A program made the position numbers and the translations under genes. 64,000 nucleotides of DNA from NCBI RefSeq assembly GCF_002844375.1, contig NZ_CP024199.1:2058001-2122000 (forward strand), written 5' to 3'. Below, in pieces: positions 36,593 to 44,111 of this stretch (position 1 is the first letter of the stretch; each line of letters opens with the position of its first letter). Below the pieces are notes generated by a model. That model was not told where the DNA came from. It saw only the letters and a list, made by a program, of their open reading frames with translations, and ran no database searches. The stretch comes from Thalassospira marina (GTDB lineage: Bacteria; Pseudomonadota; Alphaproteobacteria; Rhodospirillales; Thalassospiraceae).

Positions 36593-37606
36593 TTGGTTTT
36601 CACCCTTAATCCCGAATTGGCGCAATGCCTTCAACAGCTTACACCCGCCTTTGAAACCTTCCCGCAAAGCCAGCTTGGCGATGTCCAAAGTTTGAAAAAA
36701 CGGCTCGATGCCTTTTACACCCTGGTCAATAGCCACCTGCCCCGGATTGATGGCATTGCAACACAGGATTATGCCGTTCCATTCGCCGATAAAAAGCTTT
36801 TGGCGCGCTGGTTTTACAAAGCCGATCATGCTGCGGAAAACACCGAAAATAGCCCAATACAGGGCGCTGTTTTGTTTGTTCATGGCGGCGGCGGCGTTGC
36901 TGCGGATGCGCAGGCCTATGACACGATCATTAAAAACTATGTCGCTAAAACCGGCGTCGGATTTCTTGCCATTGATTACCAATTGGCACCAGACGTAAGC
37001 GGTGATATTCAAACGCAGCAAGCCCTCGCCGCCCTGATTTGGCTGCACGAAAACAGCAACCAATTTAACATCGATCCGAACCGTATCGTTCTGATGGGTG
37101 ACAGTGGTGGTGCAGGCATCGCTGCGGCAAGTGCTGCACTTGCCCGTGACCGAGGCATTCCCGTTGCCGGGCAAGTCCTTATTTACCCAATGCTTGATCA
37201 TCGCGTGCCGGATGTTCCTGTCGGAATTATCCCGTTTTTAAGCATCGTCGCGCCCGAAATCACAACGGCGTGGCAAGCACGCATTCCCAAGGACACAACC
37301 GAAAAAGACATGGCCATCATCAGCCCGGCCCGGCTGGAAAATTATGCCCAACTTCCGCCAACCTATATCGAAGTCGGCGAGCTGGACCTGTTTTGCATTG
37401 AAAGCCTGAATTACGCCGCCAACCTTTACGCCGCTGGCGTTTCAACAGAATTTCACCTGATCCCCGGCCTCAATCATGGCTATGACCTGCTTGCCCCTGC
37501 AAGCCAGATTACCCAGCAGGCAATGACCTTACGGAGAAATGCCATTCTGCGTATGACCGCACCATCAGATAATCTTGCGAATGACAACCAGGCAACTAAC
37601 CCGTGA
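36593..37606 (+). CDS. Alpha/beta hydrolase of the hormone-sensitive-lipase (esterase) family
   Basis: A 337-residue esterase. The oxyanion-hole motif HGGGG starts at H97, and the nucleophile is S171 in GDSGGAG. The acid is D265 in GELDLFC and the base is H295 in GLNHGYDL, completing a full catalytic triad. No signal peptide is seen. The start is uncertain: TTG 36593 has GGAG seven bases before it, while ATG 36557 would add 12 residues with a poorly spaced site. It is divergent from a GlxA-type regulator that likely controls it, and ends before a clear terminator. Substrate unknown; short-chain esters are typical of this family. Confidence 0.88.
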   Translation: MVFTLNPELAQCLQQLTPAFETFPQSQLGDVQSLKKRLDAFYTLVNSHLPRIDGIATQDYAVPFADKKLLARWFYKADHAAENTENSPIQGAVLFVHGGGGVAADAQAYDTIIKNYVAKTGVGFLAIDYQLAPDVSGDIQTQQALAALIWLHENSNQFNIDPNRIVLMGDSGGAGIAAASAALARDRGIPVAGQVLIYPMLDHRVPDVPVGIIPFLSIVAPEITTAWQARIPKDTTEKDMAIISPARLENYAQLPPTYIEVGELDLFCIESLNYAANLYAAGVSTEFHLIPGLNHGYDLLAPASQITQQAMTLRRNAILRMTAPSDNLANDNQATNP

Positions 37607-37640
37607 TTAATGGGGCATCACGCCACTATGATAAAACACA

Positions 37641-37668
37641 AAAAGGCGGCGCATCGGGCCGCCTTTTT
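37641..37668. terminator. Bidirectional terminator after the esterase
   Basis: GGCGGC pairs with GCCGCC around a 7-base loop, with AAAA to the left and TTTTT to the right. It separates the esterase from the convergent unrecognised gene. Confidence 0.85.
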
Positions 37669-37733
37669 CCTGTTGTCGCTGGGCTGCGTGTGCCTGGTCG
37701 TGCGCCCTGACAATGCCTTGGAACCATATAAGA

Positions 37734-38372
37734 TCACAGATAACGACGATGGAGTTCCTGCATGCGACGGCGCTCGTTACGGGAACGGCATTGACCGGTT
37801 TCGGCATCGCGTGGATGGACATGGCCATATTTGTCGATATCAAATGTGCGGCTGGCGCCAATAACACCTTTTTCGGAACTATAGACGCCCACAACCATGA
37901 TCTCGAACGCGCTGCATGCAATGCCATCTTTCGTGACGATGCTGGCATTTGACGTGTGGTTTTCCTGATCGCGTTCTTCGGCATGGCGCTGTGAAATCAG
38001 ACCTTTGATATCGCCGATATCAAGTGAACTACCGGCCGCCAATGGCCCCTGAAACGTGCCGTAATCATTTGTGTCAGCACAGTTATCATCGCGTGTTGGT
38101 TCCCAGTCGCTCACCAGATACCAGGTTTCGTCATCGTCGTTATGAAGCCCGACCAGAATGACTTCGATATGAACGCTTTCCAGGCTCATATTGCTGACGA
38201 GAAAACGTGAGTGCAGCGAACGACCGCGTGTCTGATTGATCAGGATTTTCGGGCGTCGGGTTCGCCTGTGTTGCGCCAGGAGGATCTGGGCATAGAAAAT
38301 CCAGATCCCCAAGGTGGCAAAGCTGATCAGAATTTGCAGGATTGTATGGTAGTTTTTAATCCATTCGAGCAT
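37734..38372 (-). CDS. Unrecognised protein with one N-terminal membrane anchor
   Basis: I do not recognise this 212-residue protein. One hydrophobic segment lies at about residues 10-33 (TILQILISFATLGIWIFYAQ), followed by an arginine-rich stretch (QHRRTRRPK) that should stay in the cytoplasm. The remaining 170 residues look soluble and acidic, with beta-strand-like stretches (SVHIEVILVGLHNDDDETWYL) and a basic C-terminal tail (RSRNERRRMQELHRRYL). Codon use resembles the neighbours. ATG 38372 has GGGGTGAT before it. It lies between an esterase and a chemoreceptor with no obvious link to either. Confidence 0.7.
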   Translation of the reverse strand: MLEWIKNYHTILQILISFATLGIWIFYAQILLAQHRRTRRPKILINQTRGRSLHSRFLVSNMSLESVHIEVILVGLHNDDDETWYLVSDWEPTRDDNCADTNDYGTFQGPLAAGSSLDIGDIKGLISQRHAEERDQENHTSNASIVTKDGIACSAFEIMVVGVYSSEKGVIGASRTFDIDKYGHVHPRDAETGQCRSRNERRRMQELHRRYL

Positions 38373-38458
38373 ATCACCCCGTTGAACAAGCGTTTGAGAA
38401 ACCAATGCCTGTGACCTTCATGGCAAGGCTACGTTAACGCTGGTTCAACGTTGGGTGA

Positions 38459-38497
38459 TGTTTGCTGTTCCATAGCAACGATATGGAACAGCAAACA
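38459..38497 (-). terminator. 16-bp perfect hairpin directly after the NIT-like chemoreceptor gene
   Basis: TGTTTGCTGTTCCATA and its exact complement flank a 7-base loop, ending one base from the chemoreceptor stop codon. No U-tract follows on the minus strand (ATCACCC). It may act as a 3' mRNA stabiliser, as a terminator of unusual form, or as a protein-binding inverted repeat. Confidence 0.65.
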
Positions 38498-38498
38498 C

Positions 38499-40568
38499 TT
38501 ACTGTCGGATCTCCTTTAAAAAGCGCCCGCTTTCATTTTTAAGGCCGGTCGCATCGGATGCCACGATATCGGCGGATGCCGAAAGGTTCGTAACCAGCTT
38601 GCCTGTGCTTGTCGCAAGTTCTGACATTTGTTCGACAATTGATTTCAGTTCTTTCATGCGATGTGACGTGCCATTCATCGCCGCCGAAATTTCATTGGCG
38701 ACCGAGCTTTGTTCTTCCGTCGCAACAGCAATGGATTGCACCGTATCCTGAACCGTGACGACCTCGGTCACGATGCCGCGTACGGCCTCGGCTGATTCTG
38801 AAATTTCTTCAAGCATCGCATTAATACGCTGGCTTATATCACTGGTTGCTTTTTGAGTTTGATTTGCCAGAACCTTGACCTCGTTTGCCACAACGGCAAA
38901 ACCTTTGCCTGCTTCACCGGCACGTGCGGCCTCGATTGTGGCATTAAGGGCCAGAAGGTTTGTCTGTTCGGCAATGTCAGAAATAAGCCGCACAACATCG
39001 CGAATGGCCGCAGATGTCGTATTAAGCTGTTCAACCTTGTTGGCGGCTTCATTGGCACTGCTGGCGGCAGATGTGGATTTTTCGGCAACTGCGCCGACTT
39101 TATCGGCGACTTCGGCAATAGCATGGTCAAGCCGGCTGGCATTTTCGGCGGCCACCCGCACATCCTCGTCGGTTGACCCTACCCCGCTGCTAACCGTCAA
39201 GCCCTGCTGGGCGGCGTTTTCCGATGTCTGGATAACGCTTTTGGCCTGGGAAGCAAGCTGCTCAGCAGTGCGGTTAAGCTTTTCACTTAATGCACCAACT
39301 TCGGTTTCAAACTGGTCAGCAACCTTTAGCAATATCTGGCGTTGCTGGCGTTCAACATCACGTTTGAAAGCTTCCTGTTCGGCCTTATAACGTTCATTTT
39401 CAACAGCGTAGCCGCAAAACTTGGCAACACAGCGAGACAATCGGGCGATTTCATCGCTGCCAGTGCGCGCCTTGACCTTCACATTAACCTGACCCATGGC
39501 AAGATGATCAAGGGCTTCGACCATTTCCTCAAACGGTTTGGCAAGACGAAATGTGGTAAACCACCAGCCAATGGTCAGCGCAATAACCGCCAGAATGGTT
39601 ATGGTTAAAGAAGCGATGAATTCTTCGAGCACGCGACTTTGATAGGATTTGATATCCTGATCAATCAGGGCGGCCATGGCGGCCCCTGCCCTTAAAGCCA
39701 GATCAATATTGGAACTGGCGGCTGCAAACCAGTCCGACGATGACATGGGATAGGCGTTACCCGCAACCCCGGCAGCCATGATCTTTTCACGCATGGGGTT
39801 GAAATCATCGGTGTAACCTTTTAGCGCTGTTGAGACCACAGCATTGATATCGGACGGTAAACCTTTACGAAGAAAAGAAATTTCTGCCTGTGTAGCCTCG
39901 ATCGTACCGTGAAATTCGCCAAGGTTGGATATCTGCTCGCCTGATAATTTTCCGCCACCACCAATAATACCCGCAAAATAACCGCGTTCCCGACCGGCGA
40001 ATTCAGCCCATTTCCAAAGCCGGTCACGAAGCTGTACCGACTGGATGATTTCACGTGGCAGATCCGATAGCAGGTTCAATTCTGCCTCGTTACGCAAAAC
40101 GGCCGATGCCATGATCAAATCGGTCGTCGCCCCAAACCAGCGCGCAGCAAGTTCACCATTGGCGGGCAAGGTATTGGTTGCAAACATTTTATCGGCGTCG
40201 GCGCGCAAATATTCGACAATGCCCATCGCCTTGTCATATCGCGTCAGGTCAAGGCCGTCACCAGGCAGCAATGCAAGGGCGGATTGCGCGCTGTCATTAC
40301 CCAATTTACGTTTTTCCTGGATGGCTTTAACTGCATCAGCCGTGGCCTTGCTTTTAGCCCCGATAATGCCGGCCGTCATGCCGCGTTCAACGGCCCAGGA
40401 CCCGGCCGCGCGAATAAAATCGTCTGCGGCCTGGTTAATCGTCGCTGCACGTTCTGTTTCCTGATAGATCGCCCAGCTTGTAGCTGCATCCCACAGAGAC
40501 TTGGCAATCAGCCCGGCCCCCAACACACCAACAACGCACAAAATCTTTCCACGCAGGGATAATTCCAT
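38499..40568 (-). CDS. Methyl-accepting chemotaxis protein with NIT-like sensor domain
   Basis: A 689-residue chemoreceptor. TM1 lies near residues 5-25. The periplasmic, all-helical region (about 30-310) has ERGMTAGIIGAKSK and GRERGYFAGIIGGGG, which resemble the two-fold helical NIT domain that senses nitrate and nitrite. TM2 is near 314-337, then HAMP, and the signalling tip EQTNLLALNATIEAARAG is near residue 530. ATG 40568 has GGGGGA 8 bases before it. The gene is bracketed by a 21-bp compound hairpin just upstream of its ribosome-binding site and a 16-bp hairpin at its stop. Confidence 0.9.
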   Translation of the reverse strand: MELSLRGKILCVVGVLGAGLIAKSLWDAATSWAIYQETERAATINQAADDFIRAAGSWAVERGMTAGIIGAKSKATADAVKAIQEKRKLGNDSAQSALALLPGDGLDLTRYDKAMGIVEYLRADADKMFATNTLPANGELAARWFGATTDLIMASAVLRNEAELNLLSDLPREIIQSVQLRDRLWKWAEFAGRERGYFAGIIGGGGKLSGEQISNLGEFHGTIEATQAEISFLRKGLPSDINAVVSTALKGYTDDFNPMREKIMAAGVAGNAYPMSSSDWFAAASSNIDLALRAGAAMAALIDQDIKSYQSRVLEEFIASLTITILAVIALTIGWWFTTFRLAKPFEEMVEALDHLAMGQVNVKVKARTGSDEIARLSRCVAKFCGYAVENERYKAEQEAFKRDVERQQRQILLKVADQFETEVGALSEKLNRTAEQLASQAKSVIQTSENAAQQGLTVSSGVGSTDEDVRVAAENASRLDHAIAEVADKVGAVAEKSTSAASSANEAANKVEQLNTTSAAIRDVVRLISDIAEQTNLLALNATIEAARAGEAGKGFAVVANEVKVLANQTQKATSDISQRINAMLEEISESAEAVRGIVTEVVTVQDTVQSIAVATEEQSSVANEISAAMNGTSHRMKELKSIVEQMSELATSTGKLVTNLSASADIVASDATGLKNESGRFLKEIRQ

Positions 40569-40579
40569 CACGTGATCCC

Positions 40580-40635
40580 CCAAAGATCGGCCTGAATTAA
40601 TGGTGGTTACAATTCACCATTAATTCAATCTTTGG
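40580..40635 (-). promoter_or_regulatory. Compound hairpin in the leader of the NIT-like chemoreceptor gene
   Basis: Outer arms CCAAAGAT (40580-40587) and ATCTTTGG (40628-40635) enclose inner arms TGAATTAATGGTG (40593-40605) and its perfect complement (40615-40627), with a 9-base loop and a 5-base bulge. On the minus strand the stem base abuts the GGGGGA ribosome-binding site, so folding could limit translation. It could equally be an operator. Confidence 0.6.
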
Positions 40636-40781
40636 TGTCTTTTCGCAATTACAATAGGCAAACATTAGATGAGGTGAATTTTTATGCACCCCCCCTAACC
40701 TGCTGCGGTTGCGCCATAAATCATACGGAAAATGCTGACGCAGCCCATAACAACGCCACGCGTGATTGAAATACCAAACGG

Positions 40782-41279
40782 TCAGGCGTTACGACCGCCA
40801 TCAGCCGGTTTTTCAACAATCACTTCATGATCAAGCAATGGTGCAACATCGATATCGCCGGCATCCATCATGGTTGAAACACGCTGAAGGGCGGCAACAA
40901 GGAAACTTTGTTCCCATTCCTCAAGGTCGTTGAACTTTTCGGAAAACCGGTCATGCAGGGCCATGGGCGCGCGGGCAAGAACATCGTGTGCCGCATCCGT
41001 CAGCCGGACATAGACTTTGCGCTTGTCCGAATGGCCGCGTGCCCGCTGCACCAGCCCCATGGACTGCAATTTATCGACAAGCGCCGTGGTTGATGCCTGG
41101 GCCAGATTTACCTTGGCGGCAATTTCACCCACCGTCATTTCACCGGAATCATCAAGGGACTGCAACACCAGTAATTGCGATGTTTTCAGACCGGCAAGTT
41201 TACCCAGGCGCTTGGCGTGAATGTCGCTGGCGCGAAGGATGCGGCGAATTGAAATCAGGGCGTCGTGCAACTTGTCCAT
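40782..41279 (-). CDS. ectR: MarR-family regulator, probable ectoine-operon regulator EctR
   Basis: A 165-residue MarR-type repressor. The winged helix-turn-helix runs through MTVGEIAAKVNLAQASTTAL and the wing RARGHSDKRKVYVRLT. It is divergent from ectABC-ask, the position held by EctR in methylotrophs and other halotolerant bacteria. ATG 41279 is chosen: an upstream in-frame start at 41342 would add 21 residues unlike the family. The name rests on synteny and family, not on residue-level proof. It probably represses ectA and itself from the 313-base intergenic region. Confidence 0.82.
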   Translation of the reverse strand: MDKLHDALISIRRILRASDIHAKRLGKLAGLKTSQLLVLQSLDDSGEMTVGEIAAKVNLAQASTTALVDKLQSMGLVQRARGHSDKRKVYVRLTDAAHDVLARAPMALHDRFSEKFNDLEEWEQSFLVAALQRVSTMMDAGDIDVAPLLDHEVIVEKPADGGRNA

Positions 41280-41380
41280 ATGCGCGTCCGAAAAAGACGT
41301 TGTACCTGTTTTACTTATACGGCCCAAGGCACTGAAACACAACGGAATTTGGCAAAACCCATCGGAAATACATGAGAATT

Positions 41381-41398
41381 TATATCGAATACTATACT
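41381..41398 (+). promoter_or_regulatory. Candidate EctR operator overlapping an ectoine promoter
   Basis: TATATCGA-AT-ACTATACT contains a strong -10 hexamer TATACT (41393-41398) with a poor -35. From memory, the EctR1 site of Methylomicrobium is a pseudo-palindrome of two 8-bp halves around 2 bp, the right half being ACTATATA; six of eight bases match here. The match is by eye only. Confidence 0.4.
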
Positions 41399-41446
41399 TT
41401 TATGACAGTCGAAAATTTTGAAATTCAATTTGTTCCAGGATGCGGA

Positions 41447-41487
41447 ATAAATATATTTATCGTTAATTTTCAATATATTGATCAATA
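41447..41487. promoter_or_regulatory. Two perfect AT-rich palindromes upstream of ectA
   Basis: ATAAATATATTTAT (41447-41460) and TATTGATCAATA (41476-41487) are both perfect palindromes, with centres 28 bases apart. They lie in an AT-rich stretch within the ectR-ectA intergenic region, downstream of the candidate -10. They could bind a dimeric regulator or an NAP such as IHF or H-NS-like protein. Confidence 0.45.
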
Positions 41488-41592
41488 ACAGCGCAGAAAT
41501 TCGCAGGAGGCTGTTGATTAAAATATATCGATAATCTATGTTTCTTCTCATTCATCTAGATCGATTGACGAAACAATTAGGCAGATAGAACG

Positions 41593-42141
41593 ATGAAAGT
41601 TGCCACAAGCGACGGCAAGTTAAACCGCAAAGCCAACCTGGTAATTCGTAAACCAAAGTCCACAGACGGGGCCGCGGTGAACGAATTGATTGCAGATTGC
41701 AAGCCGCTTGATGAGAACTCTGTTTACTGCAACCTGCTTCAATGCTCGCATTTTGCACCGACCTGCGCCCTTGCTGAACTCGATGGTGAAGTTGTCGGGT
41801 TTGTTTCAGGCTATCTTGTGCCTGAAACGCCGGAACGCCTTTTCATCTGGCAGGTGGCTGTATCGCCCAAGGCGCGCGGCCTGAAACTTGGCAAGCGGAT
41901 GATCCTCGATATTCTTGATCGTCCGGTGTGCCATGATGTGACCGAGCTTCACACGACGATTACTACGTCCAATGCCCCGTCGCAGGGTGTGTTCCGCTCT
42001 GTTGCGCGCGAGCTGGAAACCGATGTTAACCGCAAGGTTCTGTTTGAACGTGAAAAGCATTTTGATGGCGCAGCAGCCAGCGAAATCCTCTGGCAGATCG
42101 GCCCGTTTGAACGTGTCGATGTTGAACGCGTTGCCGCCTGA
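41593..42141 (+). CDS. ectA: L-2,4-diaminobutyrate acetyltransferase EctA
   Basis: Acetylates L-2,4-diaminobutyrate from acetyl-CoA, the second step of ectoine synthesis. The 182-residue GNAT protein begins its domain with LVIRKPKSTDGAAVNELI. The acetyl-CoA-binding motif A appears as VAVSPKARGLKLGKRMI near residue 92. CNLLQCSHFAPTCALAE is an EctA-type segment. It is the first gene of ectA-ectB-ectC-ask, with a long untranslated leader if the candidate promoter at 41393 is used. A compound hairpin separates it from ectB. Confidence 0.95.
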   Translation: MKVATSDGKLNRKANLVIRKPKSTDGAAVNELIADCKPLDENSVYCNLLQCSHFAPTCALAELDGEVVGFVSGYLVPETPERLFIWQVAVSPKARGLKLGKRMILDILDRPVCHDVTELHTTITTSNAPSQGVFRSVARELETDVNRKVLFEREKHFDGAAASEILWQIGPFERVDVERVAA

Positions 42142-42166
42142 ATTTCACCTTCAATGACCTGTGAAA

Positions 42167-42207
42167 AAACGCCGAAATTCCGGAACAAAACCGGACCTTC
42201 GGCGTTT
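42167..42207 (+). terminator. Compound stem-loop in the ectA-ectB gap
   Basis: Outer stem AAACGCCGAA/TTCGGCGTTT (10 bp) and inner stem TCCGG/CCGGA around a 6- to 7-base loop. GATTTG follows, so the U-tract is short. It is more likely an mRNA-processing or attenuating element than a full terminator, because ectB and ectC need the upstream promoter. Confidence 0.6.
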
Positions 42208-42256
42208 GATTTGACAGACGGAATTTTTATTTTCTCCCCAAATGAAAGAGAGAATT

Positions 42257-43543
42257 ATGACTGTATTTGATCGCCTTGAATCGGAAGTTCAGAGCTATGC
42301 CCGCTCCTTCCCTGTGACCTTCAAAAAAGCAGAAGGCGCCTGGCTGACCGATACGGATGGAAAACGCTATCTGGACTTTCTGGCCGGTGCCGGCAGCCTG
42401 AATTATGGCCATAACAACCCGATCCTGCAGGAACGCCTGGTTGACTATATCAAGGCAAACGGGATCACGCATGGCCTGGACATGCATAGCTGCGCCAAGG
42501 AAGAATTCCTGAACGCGATGGAGAGCAAAATCTTCAAGCCGCGTAATATGGAATATAAAATCCAGTTTACCGGCCCGACCGGCACCAATGCGGTTGAAGC
42601 TGCCCTTAAGCTGGCGCGCCGTGTGAAAGGCCGTGAAAACATCATTTCCTTCACCAATGGCTTCCATGGTGTAACCTTGGGTTCGCTTGCGATTACCGGG
42701 AATGAACATCATCGTGGCGCAGCTGGCGTATCGCTTGATAATGCCGTTTCCGTTCCGTTTGACGGGTATATGGGCGATGGCGTTGATACCACCGACTATC
42801 TTGATCGCGTGCTAAGCGACAATTCAAGTGGTGTTGCCCTACCCGCCGCCATCATTGTGGAAACCGTCCAGGGTGAAGGTGGCCTGAATGCCGCCGATTT
42901 TGACTGGCTGAAAAAGGTCGAGGCCCTGTGCCGCAAGCATGACATCCTTCTGATTGTTGATGACATTCAGGCAGGTTGTGGTCGTACCGGTACGTTCTTC
43001 AGCTTTGAGCCTGCCGGGATCAAGCCGGATATGGTGACGCTGTCAAAATCGCTGTCGGGTTATGGCCTGCCGTTTGCTGTTGTGCTGATCAAGCCGGAAT
43101 ATGACGTTTGGCATCCGGGTGAACATAACGGCACCTTCCGCGGTAACAACCATGCCTTTGTTACGGCAACCGCAGCGCTGGAACATTTCTGGTCAGATGA
43201 TGCCTTTGCCAAAAGCGTCCAGGAAAAGGCCGAATTCCTTGGCAAGCGCCTTGAGGAAATCGCCACCCGCTATGGCGACAATGGCAGCATCTATCGCAAG
43301 GGCCGTGGCCTGATGCAGGGTATCTGCTTTGAAAGCGGTGAAATCGCTGACAAAGTGACGACCGAATGCTTTGGCCGCAACCTGATCATTGAAACCAGTG
43401 GTCCGGAAGATGAAGTTGTCAAATGCCTGGTTCCGTTGATCATTTCGATGGAAGATCTGGCTTATGGTCTTGATATTCTTGAAGTGTCTACCGCCAAGAT
43501 TATGGGCAAAAACGTCGTCACGGCCAAGGCTGCCGCTGAATAA
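42257..43543 (+). CDS. ectB: Diaminobutyrate-2-oxoglutarate transaminase EctB
   Basis: Transfers an amino group from glutamate to aspartate semialdehyde, giving L-2,4-diaminobutyrate. The 428-residue class III PLP enzyme has the cofactor lysine K264 in LSKSLSGYG, and the preceding DDIQAGCGRTGTF metal/PLP-aspartate motif. ATG 42257 begins MTVFDRLESEVQSYARSFP, matching EctB; an ATG 15 bases earlier is possible but removes the AGAGAG site. Its product feeds EctA, and aspartate semialdehyde is supplied through the co-encoded Ask. Confidence 0.96.
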   Translation: MTVFDRLESEVQSYARSFPVTFKKAEGAWLTDTDGKRYLDFLAGAGSLNYGHNNPILQERLVDYIKANGITHGLDMHSCAKEEFLNAMESKIFKPRNMEYKIQFTGPTGTNAVEAALKLARRVKGRENIISFTNGFHGVTLGSLAITGNEHHRGAAGVSLDNAVSVPFDGYMGDGVDTTDYLDRVLSDNSSGVALPAAIIVETVQGEGGLNAADFDWLKKVEALCRKHDILLIVDDIQAGCGRTGTFFSFEPAGIKPDMVTLSKSLSGYGLPFAVVLIKPEYDVWHPGEHNGTFRGNNHAFVTATAALEHFWSDDAFAKSVQEKAEFLGKRLEEIATRYGDNGSIYRKGRGLMQGICFESGEIADKVTTECFGRNLIIETSGPEDEVVKCLVPLIISMEDLAYGLDILEVSTAKIMGKNVVTAKAAAE

Positions 43544-43616
43544 TATACATAAGGGGTGACGGTGCCTGCCGTCACCCGCGCCACCCTATTTTATTAAACA
43601 GATCAAAGAGTTGGAA

Positions 43617-44018
43617 ATGATTGTTCGTACCCTGAAAGAATGTGAAGAATCCGGTCGTCGCGTTGTTGCCGATAACTGGGAAAGCACCCGCTTGTCGCTG
43701 GCCGATGATGGCATGGGTTTTTCATTTCACATCACCACCATCTATGCCGGTACGGAAACCGAAATCTGCTATGCGAACCATTTTGAAACGGTTTACTGCA
43801 TTTCGGGCAATGGTGAAGTTGAAACCATTGAAGATGGCAAGAAATACAAGATCGTACCGGGTACGGTTTACATTCTGAACAAGCATGACCGCCACTATCT
43901 GCGGGGCGGCACGGAAGACATGGTTGTTGCCTGCGCATTCAACCCGCCGCTTAACGGGCGTGAAACGCACGACGAAAACGGCGTTTATCCGCTCGATGGC
44001 GAAGCACTTGCCAGCTAA
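43617..44018 (+). CDS. ectC: Ectoine synthase EctC
   Basis: Cyclises N-gamma-acetyl-diaminobutyrate to ectoine. The 133-residue cupin starts MIVRTLKECEESGRRV, the normal EctC beginning. The iron ligands known from Paenibacillus EctC are conserved at the same numbers: E57 (NHFE), Y85 (PGTVY) and H93 (DRH). No ectD hydroxylase gene follows, so only ectoine, not hydroxyectoine, is made from this locus. A 12-bp hairpin lies between it and ask. Confidence 0.97.
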   Translation: MIVRTLKECEESGRRVVADNWESTRLSLADDGMGFSFHITTIYAGTETEICYANHFETVYCISGNGEVETIEDGKKYKIVPGTVYILNKHDRHYLRGGTEDMVVACAFNPPLNGRETHDENGVYPLDGEALAS

Positions 44019-44027
44019 TGGCCTTTT

Positions 44028-44065
44028 GGATGGGGCAGGAATGACATTGCATCCCTGCCCCATCC
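44028..44065 (+). terminator. 12-bp perfect hairpin between ectC and ask
   Basis: GGATGGGGCAGG pairs with CCTGCCCCATCC around a 14-base loop. No U-tract follows (CGCACGACG). It may lower ask expression or protect the ectABC message. Confidence 0.65.
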
Positions 44066-44111
44066 CGCACGACGAGAAACTTTAAAGGAAACGGCCCCCA
44101 AAGGAGGCACC

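Noticed and set aside
42167..42207. Possible riboswitch in the ectA-ectB gap
   Set aside because: It is a simple two-part stem with no conserved aptamer features that I can recognise.
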